DNA of 64,000 nt from Scleromitrula shiraiana. Lineage: Eukaryota; Ascomycota; Leotiomycetes; Helotiales; Sclerotiniaceae. The stretch's first letter is position 1. Every line of letters begins with the position of its first letter. A program made the position numbers and the translations under genes. The stretch covers positions 1,984,001 to 2,048,000 of the forward strand of contig JABELC010000004.1 of the NCBI GenBank assembly GCA_028455995.1, read 5' to 3'. Below are positions 48,129 to 60,060 of the stretch, piece by piece. The notes beneath the pieces were generated by a model that did no database searches, was not told the origin of the DNA, and saw nothing but the letters and a program-made list of their open reading frames with translations.

Positions 48129-49333
48129 TGATCGATAGTCTGGTTAGAACCAGAGTGGATCTGTCAATCATGTACCACAACTATTAGATTGTTGAGAAAT
48201 TGAAATCACACTTTTTTCCAGTAATTGGGCATGTTAGCGCTTGGTGTGTTAAAGTATCGATCCCTATATAAACACGATCTTCCTTGATCACGTCTTTCTT
48301 TTTTCGGTACACATAGATCAAACATCTTTTATCGGCCCATACTCAAGCACCTCAATATGCTCACTACGTACATGAATTTCCTAAAATCTCTCTAAACAGA
48401 TTTCGATGCCACTGTGCAGCATACAAAGTATATTCGAATCAGCAAACCAACAAATTGAATACTACACTGTATTAGTCAATGGCATATCCAAGTAAAGATT
48501 TGTTATCGAGACTGCTATACAGGGATGTTCTTAGTTGATTGTCCATGGTTTTTACAAAGAAAATGCGCTACACAATCCAAGGTTGATTGTTCAAGCAATA
48601 AAAGTTATCCCAGGAACCTCCAGTCCCTTGTCTCTTTGATCTATTCGATTTATTCTTCTCTTTGTTATGTATCCTAATCAATTACCGAACAGTCATGAAA
48701 CTATATCGGTGTCAGAAAAACTCACGCTCTAGTATCGAGACGAAAGAAGATATGAACCTCTGATTGTGTGCAACAATTGCATTTTCGAATATCTCATTTC
48801 AGTACTTGGGAGTAGGCGAGGAGGAACTACGATATCGCTTGAAGAAGAGGTAATTTGGGATAGACTCAAACTCATGTTAACGAGGCACAAGAAGTTGTCA
48901 CAAGGAGAATGGCATGCTACAACTCAATTAAAATGACTGTTCATCATCATTCTGGAGTTCAGTGTGGACTACAGAAGCCATTTTAAACAGCTATATTACC
49001 TCTGTTAGAGGAGTAACCACCAAAAGGACTAAGTCTGGCATTGTCGGATGCTATCAACAACCGAACAATAGATATTTCGTGAACAGTTATCAGAACAATT
49101 TAACATTCAAAGATCTTTCACATCTTTCATAGTGAACTAAGAAATCTCTTCCGCTAAGTGAACAAGGGCATTGTCATATATAAATCTTGCTGTCCCACAT
49201 TCTTGCATATCTTTTTCTCTCTCTCTTTTTTTGGTAGAACCTTGCATATTACAGAATCTTACATCATATTGCCGTAGACTATTTTGTTACATTTCACATA
49301 AATATTATCAGAAAGAACAGGTAGGTAAGAAAA
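48129..49333. other. Intergenic region between RBR ligase and amidoligase genes
   Basis: About 1.2 kb, unusually free of even short open frames between 48180 and 49170. Its end contains a CT-rich tract (49213-49232) typical of a promoter or leader. Nothing else is identifiable. Confidence 0.5.
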
Positions 49334-50555
49334 ATGTCTTCAGAAAAGCCAGAGTACCGTCTCACATTTGGTGTTGAGCTAGAAGTTCTATTTGGATATA
49401 TCGAAAATGATCAAGAGGACCCTCATCCCAGCGACCCCCGTGATGTACGCATGACCACTCTCAGTGGGCCAAACGGTTTCGCTACAAACATAATCAAAAA
49501 ACTAGAAGCAGTTGGAATCCCAGCACGTAGTTCATATGCTCTTGGCGCATCATCTAAGCTTGAGCTGTCCCAATGCTGGACAATAGTCTCCGACGTGAGT
49601 ATACGCTCACTCGATTCTGATAACCCTGCCTATAGATATTTGGGAATAGAGATTCGATCACCCGCATACTATTATGATCAATCTACCGTCGATGCCGTGG
49701 ATACGGTTGTGTGCACACTACGGAAACACTTCAGGGTCAAATGCAACAAGAGTACTGGTCTTCACGTCCACGTCGGAAACGGATTTAACAGCTTCCACGG
49801 CAAGTATGTTCGCAATATGATGGCCATTGCGCTCGCCTATGAACGGCAATTTTTGCTAATGCTTCCTGCCTATCGAAATTCAAACGGCTATTCCGACCCG
49901 CTTTCGGAGAGTACGTTAGGATATGCGATGAGAAGCCGTCCGCGCATCGATTTTTTGAACCGCATCATTGAGATGGATGACACGGCCGATTTGGTCAGAG
50001 AGTTGGGCGATAGAGCCGGGGACCGTCTAGGTTTCAACCTCAGTAATCTTGCAGCGCTGCCCTATCTAGATGGGAAGCGCACTATTGAGTTTCGCCATCA
50101 CGAAGGGTCGCTCGATCCTGTCGAGATTGCCCACTGGATACGTATTTGTATCAAGTTTGTGGAGAAGGCGATCTTCATTAAGGAGCATGAAGAAGAGGGG
50201 TTCTTTGCACACTTGAGACAAGTTATTCAGTCGCCGGTTGGATGTGGGGAGGGCAAGGTAAGTACGATTGCCTTTTTGATGTGGTTGCGTTGTCCGCTTC
50301 AAGCTCTCCATTATGGTCTTAAGATTGAGAGTTTGGGTACTGAGGCTATCCAGAAGCGAGTCGAAGAAATTGAGAATACTTTTCCGTTAGATTATTCTTC
50401 CGGTTTTAGGTAAGTAGGTTAATCTTTTTTCATTTTTATACACTTTTTATTCTTATTTATATAATAATCAATATCTGATGTTGCATAATACATATGTTCC
50501 CCGAATGCTCTTGTTGAATGATGTTTCTAGTGAAAACGAATATTACATGTTGTAA
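49334..50555 (+). CDS. Putative amidoligase (COOH-NH2 ligase family, PF12224-like)
   Basis: The main exon 49334-50409 carries almost the whole protein. A good donor (AG|GTAAGT) at its end and an acceptor (TTTCTAG at 50530) suggest a second exon 50531-50555 adding SENEYYML, for 367 residues; without splicing the protein ends seven codons earlier as SSGFR. Family-type motifs are FGVELEVLFGY near the N-terminus, STGLHVHVGNGF in the middle and KRTIEFRHHEGSLDP followed by HWIRICIKFV. These Glu, His and Arg residues match the metal/ATP-binding core of amidoligases, relatives of glutamine synthetase and GCS2. Family knowledge predicts amide or peptide bond formation on an unknown acceptor. No peptide precursor gene or partner enzyme is visible nearby, so its substrate is open. 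Confidence 0.78.
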
Positions 50556-50775
50556 CTAACGATATGATTTACCTATGTGATCATTAAATATATCTCGAGT
50601 TGATATGTCTCTCCGCCCTTCCTATACCTACTAAACTCCAATAACAACACAAAATTCAAAGGAAAAAAATCAAAACAATTTCCGTGATAGTATCCCATCC
50701 CATCCCATCCCATCCCATCCCATCCCATCCCATCCCATCTCCCCTTTCACCAAAGTTCAAAATCCAAACTAAACC
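50556..50775. repeat. Intergenic spacer with an ATCCC pentanucleotide array
   Basis: The spacer between the convergent amidoligase and hydrolase genes contains an uninterrupted (ATCCC)n array, about nine to ten copies at 50692-50739. Confidence 0.85.
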
Positions 50776-52120
50776 TCAAACCCCACCATCCCACCTCTCC
50801 CTAACCCACTCTCCAACCCACCAAGCCTGACCCCCCTCAACCACTTCATCGCCGAATCTAATTCCCAAAACCGGTTGATCATGATATTCATTTTCCGCCA
50901 CCACCAACCTAAGTTTGAATCCTCCATTCCCATTTTCTTCCATGTTCGCCTCTTTATTCATCTCAACACCCTTCTTCAACTTCCCTACAAACTCTCTAAT
51001 ATCATCCACGAAAACTTCGTTTTCCCCCGCCAGAATCAATACATCTTGAACTATGTCTGGGAGTTTTACCCACCAGGTAGAATCTGCTGATAGTGGGGTT
51101 ATGTATTCGTTTATTGGTGTTTGGGATTGATATGCTTTTGACCACTAGAAAATACAGTATAATGTGAATTTCCGATTAACGAATATGTTTTAGATCTTTT
51201 CAAACCAATCGCATTTTTCCCCGGTAAGAAGAAAAAAGGACAAGTGAGAAAGAAAAGAACAGAAGAGAAGAGAAACATACAATTTTCAAAGTCTTCCCCT
51301 CAACTAAATCAGCATCCCTATTCCTCCCAAAACTCGCACTCCCAGTCTCAAACGTAACCCAGGGCGCGGTAAGTAAAACGCCGTTGATTTTACTATCTGT
51401 ACCAGGGAGAGAGACGCGAGGAACGGAGGGAGAGGGATGGGGATGCATGATATGAGACAGGAGAGCTAGAACTAGATTTGCGCCGGCGGAATCGCCGGTG
51501 AGGATTATGGAGGGGGGTGCGTAACTGGGGGTTGCGAGTTAGATGGGGAGGGAGAGGGGGAAGGATGGGGAGGAAGGGGGGGGGGAAGGAAGCTGGAGAT
51601 ACTTGAGAGTGTGCAGGACGTGGTTTAATAATGAGGCGGCTTGGATTAGTTGGCGAGGATAGGGGTGTGTGGGTGCGAGGTCTTGATGGGTATTTGATTA
51701 GATAGATATCTTGAGAATCTGGAGATAGATATCACAGGGGAATGAACCCATGAACCAATGAACCAATGGATACATAAATAAATAAATAAACACACCATAA
51801 CTCAGAAACAAAACCGCCAAGCTCCCACCCTCTTTCTCCACAGTATCCACGACTCGAAATAGGAACTCGAACATCTCCGATGAGGCGGGCAGGACATATC
51901 CGCCTCCTGTTTTCGTACAATTATCACGGTTAATACCAGCGATTCAAAGAACGAACATGGCGACATCTACCCACCATGAAAATTAACCATAATGTTCCTA
52001 GCGCCCCTCTTCCCGATCCAATGGGCTTTCGTGCCATCGGGCAGGATCTCGCTTGCGGGGATGACGTTTCGTTTCTTGCAGACGACCTCGTAGATGCTGG
52101 TTGTGGAGGGACTGAGGAAG
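50776..52120 (-). CDS. HSL-type alpha/beta hydrolase (esterase/lipase), N-terminal exon unresolved
   Basis: Minus-strand exons inferred: 52120-51975, 51906-51796, 51681-51603, 51524-51281 and 51144-50776. Introns are 68, 114, 78 and 136 nt. Splicing restores the oxyanion motif HGGGY at an exon junction, then LSYDLAPTHPYPRQLI, the nucleophile motif GDSAG (Ser), ILAGENEVFVDD as the acidic element, and ENEYHDQP with the catalytic His. This is the complete triad of the hormone-sensitive-lipase family (PF07859-like). Substrate unknown: short-chain esters or a secondary-metabolite ester are typical. The exon from 52120 begins with a CCCTCACAG acceptor and ACTAAC branch, so at least one upstream exon with the start codon exists. 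I could not place it. The third intron contains a run of ten C on the coding strand. Confidence 0.78.
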
Positions 52121-52446
52121 CTGTGAGGGGGGATTGTTAGTTTTTGGGACTTCCTATTTGGGGAAGCATAGGATGGGGTGGAAGAGGGGGTTTGAGCTGG
52201 ACTGGACTGGACAGGACGGGACGGGACCGGATCTTTGTTCGGGGAGATTTCACTCGAATCTCTACAAACTGCAAACCCCTATCCTCGCTAGCCCATCCGC
52301 CTTGGCCCATCCCCAATCTCTCTCCCCCCTCCCCCAAAACAAAAAAAAAGAGAGAAACTACACTCTCCACCGTCCTCAACTTCACCCCACATCATCGCAC
52401 TCACCCCAACTCTCTAAAACTCAACCCCCCACAAACCCCCTTCAAT

Positions 52447-52795
52447 ATGGCAAACGCCACGACCCTCCTCCAAGCCCTCTGTCTCCCGTTTCTCGTTTTC
52501 CAGATCCCGAGCAGGGAGTGGTATGTTATTTTTGTGACTTTTGGTGGGAATTACGGCGTGTTAGTTTTGGAGGGGGGAGGGGAGAAGGAGGAGAGAGGAA
52601 AGGAAGGGGGATGGGGATGGGATTGAGATTGAGATGAGCATACAGATACCCAGAAATTTAACAACTAAGTTGAATTTTTCTGCTAGTGTGAGGGGGAGGA
52701 CATTTGGATTGAGGGGGTTATTGGTTGGCATTTTGGGTGGATGGATGGATGGATGGATGGACGAACGGATGGATGGATCTCGATGTAGGCATTAA
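52447..52795 (+). CDS. Possible very small membrane protein
   Basis: ATG at 52447 follows a C/A-rich leader and starts MANATTLLQALCLPFLVFQI, a hydrophobic segment. It reaches a good donor (GAGTG|GTATGT at 52521). Joining to 52693 (acceptor GTGTGAG) gives SREWGRTFGLRGLLVGILGG, a second hydrophobic segment, ending at TAA 52795 after 58 residues. The last residues come from a GGAT microsatellite. An alternative acceptor at 52686 changes the frame. No family is recognised; it overlaps the unplaced 5' end of the minus-strand hydrolase, so it may be spurious. Confidence 0.3.
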
Positions 52796-53470
52796 TATCC
52801 AATATAGATATATATATATATCAATTAATTACAGAGGCAACCCGAAATCCAAATGCACATGCAAATCCAAATGCACATGTAAATGCACATGCAAAAGATC
52901 AAGATCCAGAACGAAAAAGAAAAGAGGAGATAGAGATCACGATAGTATGCCATGCTAACCGGTAACAAATTAAACCTCAAGAAGAGGGGTTACAGATGAA
53001 AAAATAATAATATACACACATACGAACGAAAGAGGAAAAACCCTCGGCACGATAGATACATACATACACATTATAAGATTGAACATAACACAATAAATGA
53101 GAACCTATCAATTGCGTTCGGTACGTCGTCAAGACGTACGCATTTACGGATATAGGAAAGTGCGGTGAGGGTGGCGGACGGGCTGAGGTTGCATGATTGA
53201 ATGGATTGGTGGGGTTTACTTGTACTTGGTGTCTTGGTGGTGTAACGGTGGAGGGATGGGGTATAGGTAATAGGTAAAGTGGCACTCGCACAGAGATGTG
53301 ATGTGATGTGATGCGATGCGATGCGATGCGATGCGATAAAATCTTCTTGTGCATAGGATAGATTTGAATGTGGGTATCATAATTTTGATTTAGGGGATAT
53401 GTAAACATATCATAGTCAGCCAGTCGGTTAGTTAAGAAACTAAACTAAACCCAACTCAACTAAACTCAAC
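52796..53470. other. Spacer with short repeats
   Basis: About 670 nt with AAATGCACATG-type short repeats (52849-52892) and a GATGT/GATGC pentanucleotide array (53294-53337). No gene is supportable. Confidence 0.6.
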
Positions 53471-55145
53471 TCAACTCAACTTTTTCAACCCCCTCTTCCT
53501 CTTCCCACCTACCTCTCTCCCCTCCTCAATCTCCAACATAGCCTCTCTCTTCTTCTCGCCCACCAACTTCAACGACTCCCTAACCACTCTCGTCTCCAGA
53601 TTCACACCCTCTTCTTCCCACGGCACCAATTGTCTCCCCACTCTTTCCTCAATCGCAAGAACTAGTTGCACATCTCTTTGACCCACAAATGTAACCGCAT
53701 CACCTTTTCTCCCTGCTCTCGCTGTACGTCCAACTCGATGGATATAATCGTCTGGATCTCTGGGAATATCATAATTAATAACTAAAGCCACCTCAGGGAT
53801 ATCGAGACCACGAGCCGCGACATCAGTAGCTACGAGGATTCGAGCGGCCGATGCGCGGAAACGTCCTAGGTTGTCGATTCTTTGTCTTTGGGGAAGTTTG
53901 GAATGGAGTGCTGTGACTCGATGTTCGAGGAGTCGGAGAAGATGAGTAAGGTAATCAGCTGTGGCTGTTCGGTTGCAGAAGATTATGATGGATTTTGGTA
54001 GGTTCTTGGCGGTTAGTAGAAACATGTGTAGATAATTTTCTCGATGTGTGACCGGGATTTGCAAATGCATTTGATTTAGTGAAGGAGGAATAGCTAAAGC
54101 TTGGGTATCAACTTCGCAAACAAAAACTGGAGGTTTTCCAGGTGTGCGAGGTAGTTCTTTCAAAGCTCTGACTTCAGGGGTGATGGTAGCTGTGAACAAT
54201 AAAGTTTGTCGTTTGGCTGGAGGTGGAAGTATAGAAAGACATTCTTCAACATCTGGTAACATACTTCCTACACTTCCAGAAGCAAGTAATCGATCCGCTT
54301 CATCAAGAACCACCATGCGCACCCTACGTAAAGCACAAATTGTATCTTCACCCGAGGTTCGAATATGATCTGCCAATCTGCCAGGGGTTGCGATAACAAT
54401 ATGTGGTCGTTGAGCTAGGGCCGTTGCTTGGGGTCGCATATCCGACCCGCCCGTTATCAGGACAGCTTTGAGGGATTGAGGAGATGAAATTGCCTTGAAT
54501 TGCTCGTAGATTTGTAATGCCAATTCCCTAAAGAAGAATGATATCAGCCAAATGATACCCCGTAAAGTCATAGCAGTAACATTACCTCGTGGGAGTAAGC
54601 ACCAAGGCAAAGATCCCGAAAGGATCTTCAGCCCATTTCTGTAGAATCGGTACAGCAAATGCTACTGTCTTTCCGGAACCGGTACGGCTCCCTCCTATAC
54701 AATCTCTTCCCTTCAATATTTCTGGTATGCAACCCTTCTGAATTCCCGTCGGTCGCTTGATTGCCATAGACCCCAGTGATCCAACCAACCATGGCTTCAC
54801 ATTCAAGGCAGCGAAAGTAATTTGTGTATCCGTAGGAGCCAATACTGCGCCATTGTTGATGTTTTTGGGAATATTTTGCGGTTTTGTCTTTACTCGTGAA
54901 GGCACAGATGTAGTGATCAAAGGGAAATTTCCATCATTTTGGTCCAGGGATGTTTTCCGTCGTTTGCGTGAAGCTTGACTGTCTAAAGAATCCGAATCTG
55001 AATCTGATGTTGAATCTGAATTTGAAAGGTTCCCCTCCTCTTCATCGGATGAAGTATCATTGTTTGATTGTATTGACAAATTAGGCGCTTGTATTGAAAC
55101 TTGATCGACAGTTTCAGATCCTCTAGAAACTTTTCGAGCTGGCAT
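53471..55145 (-). CDS. DBP8: ATP-dependent DEAD-box RNA helicase DBP8
   Basis: Minus-strand exons 55145-54586 and 54527-53471 (58-nt intron, AG|GTAATG donor, CTTTAG acceptor) encode 538 residues. The start is the first ATG (MPARKVSRGS). An acidic, Ser-rich N-terminus of about 100 residues precedes the helicase core. Motifs: Q-motif region ending RPTGIQ, motif I GSRTGSGKT (152-160), Ia PTRELA spanning the intron, motif II DEAD (262-265), motif III TAT in place of SAT, and motif VI HRVGRTARAGR. The FGIFALVLTPTREL and GGSDMRPQA blocks fit the Dbp8/DDX49 subgroup. Role: nucleolar 18S pre-rRNA processing and 40S assembly with cofactor Esf2. A basic C-terminus (GKRKRGLKK) is likely a nuclear or RNA contact. 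Confidence 0.92.
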
Positions 55146-57185
55146 ATTGGAGGAATGATTTATGGGGTCGAGGATTGTCTGAATTGGAGGAATCACAAAA
55201 ATTGGAAATTATTTTTTTATTTTTTATTTTTTTTTCTCTCGAATTGCTTATCGCTTTCATTGCTGACTGTGTACCCGGTTACCCGTAGAGCGCGCGCTTA
55301 AATGGTTTTCCGGGGGAATAAATCATGAAACATGTTATTTGGCCAATCAAAACTTCAAAAATAGAATTTAGCAAGGATAATAAAAATACAAGAATGATCA
55401 ATGCATAAAGGAAGTAGATCGGGTCGATTAAATCAAATTAAATCCATCATGTTTGTGATCTCGACGGTTGTATTTTGATGAACTTGATAGCAATTCAATG
55501 TTCATTTGAGGCATATGAATGAATCTGATCTAATTCAATCCAATCTAATCCAATTTAATTTAATCTAATCTAATCTAATTTAGTCTAGTCCAGTCCAGTC
55601 TAGTCTAAATCAGATGAGATCTCAGAAATATTCGGAGAACAATACTACAATTGGATATATTAGCAGTTCCTAGATGGGACCAATAAAAGGGATCCCTTGA
55701 TAATGAATCATGTACTAAATAGTTCCTCGCCTCATGGCTTTTTCTCGTACAGTAACCGTCCATCATTCCAAGCAAGTTAGTAAATAAAGCGAGATATGCG
55801 AACAAACATAAGCCCTCATCCCGAGGTGCCGGTTCTGAACTGAAAATTCGCACTTACATACGATTGACATACGACATCCATACGTTCTGGGAAGAAAGTT
55901 GGCGGATCGGCGTGAATTATTGGATGGGATGAAATTGGATGACTTGGTTGATGGGATGATATTGGTATGGTTGGATGGATGATGAGATGAACCGTTCTAG
56001 CTTGGTAAATAACATCGGGGTTTGTGAATACAGTATTGTAGACGTGGACAGAATTTCCTCTCTATTATATATATGTCTAATGAAGTTGAGTTTCTCACCG
56101 AATACATTAGATCTTATTGCTCCAAAATACTACTTCTAACATCATAAGTAACGTTAAAAGTAAGTTACTCAAAAATGTACGTCGGTAGGTATGACTGCAT
56201 TATTTCTCTGACCACCCCTCGATTACTGATATATATAATAATCATGATATACATTACATATGGGTATGCTATTGGTGATACGGATGCATACCGAGTAGGA
56301 TTCAGCTTCCTTGTTCTCGGCCTTTTTTCTGATACTGTCTAGTATTTTTATGTGTATGGGGTTGTTTTGTACAACTCATCAGGAAGACGACTACGAATAC
56401 TACTACGACGACAGTTGAGGATGACGACAACAGACCATAAATTACTTTGGATTGGTTGATTGCTTAAAACGTAAACAGCCTGGATGATATATTGCCAAGA
56501 TTAGGTCTAATATCCTTTATACTCTAGTGGCAGACCAGACAGCGGCTAGGTAGGCATTCTTAAGGGAAGAACCTGTGGGATACTTTGTAAGGGAGTTCTT
56601 GGCCCCGGATGGCCCCCATCAAATATTTATTAGGTTGCCTGTTAGTGTTAGCCCTGGAACTTGTTACCCGTTGAGCCGTTCAACTATGGGGACTCGAGGG
56701 GAGGGGGGAGGCGGGGAGGTTAACCAGAAACCAAACCCTTCTAACAGTCTTACAGTCTAACAGTCTTAAATGTAAGTAATAAGTATTCTTTCAAGGGCTT
56801 TTCTTCTTTGGCTTAAAGTTTTCTTTTTATTCGAAACAATCATTGGATTTGCGAACCAGATATTTAGGAAAGTTATTTTCAGGTACCACTCGAGTAGGAG
56901 TCGAATGAAAGAAATACTCGAGTACTATCATGGATGTAGATTATAGATCTAACATAACAATGACAATAAAATAAATTTGCAAGCCCACGTGGACGGGATA
57001 TTTTCCTATAAAGAAAAAGAGTGACCGATTACAACTCTAGATCTTTGAAGTGAACAATGAATGAACTTTCCAGGGCGTCAGACTAATAAGTACTACTTGC
57101 ATATGTTCAATGGTACGTCGTATGTAGACAGTTGCCCAACTTTTGTCTATCCTTATTATTATTATGATTATGATTATTATGATTA

Positions 57186-57274
<89 letters not shown>

Positions 57275-58284
57275 TCAACAAGGATTTGTAACACATTTGC
57301 CCCATTCTTACTCACTGGTTGGGTTGTACAAGTTTGAGCGATTCCCTTGTTACTTCTATTAGAGTGTACTTTTACTTATTAGGGTGAATGCAGTGAAATC
57401 TATCTTTTACCTTACTTATTATACTAGGGAGTGGATCATGTATCTACTTCTCCCCTTATCCTATCCTATCCTATTCTATCCTATCCAATTCTATCCTATC
57501 CAATTCTATCCTATCCAATTCTATCCCCTCATTTTTTAATAATAAAATCTACCGGTGGTCCTTGAATACCGTCCATCCAACCCCTACCCTCTACCACTAC
57601 CCAAAACCACCATAACCACCATAACCCAATACCCTACTTTTTTTTTAATCGACCCACTTGTGACGATAAGCTTGAAACGGGGACAAGTCTCGGTTTGAAT
57701 ACCCGCCGATAATTGCGAGTTTATTTGCTTGCAATTGTTGTTAGAATATTGTTAGAACTATTTCCATTACATTTGAGAAACTGAGAGACTCCTTCATTCA
57801 AAATTCAAAACAATTCAAAATCAAAACAAACGAAATACTTCAAATTTCCAAAACTTCAAAACATATTCATTCAAAAAAAAAAATATACAATAAAAAATAA
57901 ACTAAAACAAAATAAAATAAAATAAAACAAAATAAAAAATGAAATAAAATAAAATAAAATACAATTCAATAAATCCTTATTATTCTCTTGTTTGTTACGA
58001 ATTATCATTCTTTGATACACTAATATTTAAACCCTATCAAATTTCAACCTTCCTTGTGACATACTTTGGGGTCCCAATTTTGACCACATAAAGGTCTTTT
58101 CCTCGTCTGCAAACACGGTCACTTGCAGCGCTCGTCTGCATGCCGATGCAAGATCACTTCAATACTATAGAGCATACCGGCAACGGTGTAACCCGAAACT
58201 CGGAAAGCAAGGCGACGGCAATCAGTTCAGAGTCTGCCGCCATACCCTCCGTCGTACGCTACGATTTCTAGATTCTATCGTAGT
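55146..58284. other. Gene-free, microsatellite-rich region upstream of MKK1
   Basis: About 3.1 kb between divergent genes without a supportable open frame. It holds TCTAA/TCCAA pentanucleotides (about 55538-55605), a long TTA trinucleotide array, CTATC-type pentanucleotides (57456-57530) and AAAAT arrays (about 57895-57962). The last 400 nt, A-rich then C/T-containing, are presumably the MKK1 promoter and leader. Confidence 0.6.
57186..57272. repeat. (TTA)n trinucleotide microsatellite, about 29 perfect copies
   Basis: A perfect ATT/TTA run with imperfect copies on the left side from about 57152. The Tyr-rich open frame across it is a by-product of the repeat. Confidence 0.95.
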
Positions 58285-60060
58285 ATGAACCAACATACTG
58301 AAGACTCTACTGACATTCCGAAGCCTCTCAATAATTTATCCTTCAATTCATTCCCCAACATGTCTTCTCCAGCACCATTATTACGTCCACCGATTCCAGG
58401 TAGTCGACAAAATGGTGGCGCGAGAACTCCTAGATTAGGTCTTGCCATCCCTCCCTCTCCAAATGCCAAACCCGTCAATGGTGTCGTTCCCCCGACCAAA
58501 GGCCTCACATTACAAATGCCCGGTGCAATGCCTTCACGACCTTCACTCCCAAGATTACAATTAGCTACACCCATGGGAAGCAATGTTGCTCCATATGAGC
58601 AACCCGTACAAAATGGTCGTGGTGCAATCGCTCCGGGTCAATCTGCAAGTGGGGGTAGCGAAAGTAGTGCCGCACATTCGAGGTCTGGGAGCTTTGGCCC
58701 GATGGATGGTAAGGGAAGTGGCCCGACATCTGCTGGATCTCAATATTCTGCCTTTTCATTAGCATCACAATATGGTTTGAGCAAACCACAAGGAACACCA
58801 GATCCTTCGTCTGCCGTAGGGTCATTATATTCCGAAAGGAGCGATGGGGGTGTTGGCATGGAACGGGATGGTAGTATGAATGGACTGGAGGCATTTGATA
58901 AATTAAGTTTAGAAAAAGGGAGGACATTAGATGTGGAAGAATTAGATGATGATGGATGGCGGATAGCAAGTATGGAGAAGAGAATTGAGGAGCTGGGGAG
59001 TTTAGGAGAAGGTGCAGGAGGTGCAGTCACACGTTGTAAGCTGAAAGGCGGCAAAACAGTATTTGCACTAAAAGTATATTTCTCTACTTCCCCCACGCAT
59101 TATGATCGCTAACAGATGTTTACCTAGATCATCACCACCAATCCAGATCCCGATGTCAAAAAACAAATCGTCCGTGAATTGGGATTCAACAAAGGCTGTG
59201 CAAATGCTCACATCTGTCGATATTGGGGAGCATTCGTCGAACCATCTACCGCCACCATTTCAATCGCCATGGAATTCTGCGAAGGTGGTTCTCTAGACTC
59301 CATTTACCGTGAAGTAAAGAAACTAGGTGGACGAACCGGTGAAAAGGTTCTCGGGAAAATCGCCGAGGGTGTCCTAAATGGACTCACCTACCTCCACGGA
59401 AAGAAGATCATCCACCGAGATATCAAACCCTCCAATATCCTCCTTTGCCGCGACGGCCAAGTCAAACTCTGTGATTTCGGTGTTAGTGGTGAATTCGGCA
59501 CTAAGGGTGACGCCAATACGTTTATTGGAACTTCTTACTACATGGCGCCGGAACGTATCACCGGTCAATCATATACCATCACATCCGACGTCTGGTCAAC
59601 AGGCGTCACGCTCCTCGAGGTCGCCCAACATCGTTTCCCGTTCCCAGCGGATGGATCGGAAATGCAACCGAGAGCTGGGTTGATCGATCTCCTTACCTAT
59701 ATCGTTCGACAACCTATTCCTAAATTGAAGGATGAGCCAGATGCCGGTATTAAGTGGAGTGATAGTTTTAAATATTTCATCGAGTGCTGGTATGTTTCCC
59801 CTTTCCTTTCTCTTTTTTTTTTCTTCTCCCCCCTCCCCCCCCCCCCCCTTATCTATCTACCATGATATATATATATATATATATATATACGTCAACAAAA
59901 AACTAACACATCCATCCATGACTATAGTCTCGAAAAAGATCCCGCCCGTCGTGCGTCCCCGTGGCGTATGCTGGAACACCCTTGGATGGTCGAAATGCGC
60001 GCGAAACGGGTCAACATGGCACACTTTCTATCCACGGTTTGGGGCTGGACGGAAAAATAA
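58285..60060 (+). CDS. MKK1: MAP kinase kinase of the cell-wall-integrity pathway (Mkk1/Mkk2 type)
   Basis: Three exons, 58285-59073, 59128-59789 and 59928-60060, encode 527 residues. Introns are 54 nt (GTATAT to CCTAG) and 138 nt (GTATGT to CTATAG; the second holds C and TA runs). The N-terminal 230 residues are Ser/Pro/Gly-rich and disordered. The kinase domain (about 235-510) shows GEGAGGAVTRCKLKGGK (Gly loop), FALK (catalytic Lys at the first splice site), HRDIKPSNILL, DFGVSGEF and the activation segment GDANTFIGTSYYMAPERI. The last exon restores CCLEKDPARRASPWRMLEHP and ends in VWGWTEK. The activation loop and C-terminus fit filamentous Mkk1/MkkA, acting between Bck1 and the Slt2-type MAPK in wall integrity, sporulation and virulence (family knowledge). 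Confidence 0.94.

Noticed and set aside
57143..57337. Open frame with a long Tyr run
   Set aside because: It is an artefact of the TTA trinucleotide repeat.
57680..57715. T-arm-like sequence (CGGTTTGAATACCCG)
   Set aside because: No acceptor stem, D-arm or anticodon arm at the right distances, so it is not a tRNA.
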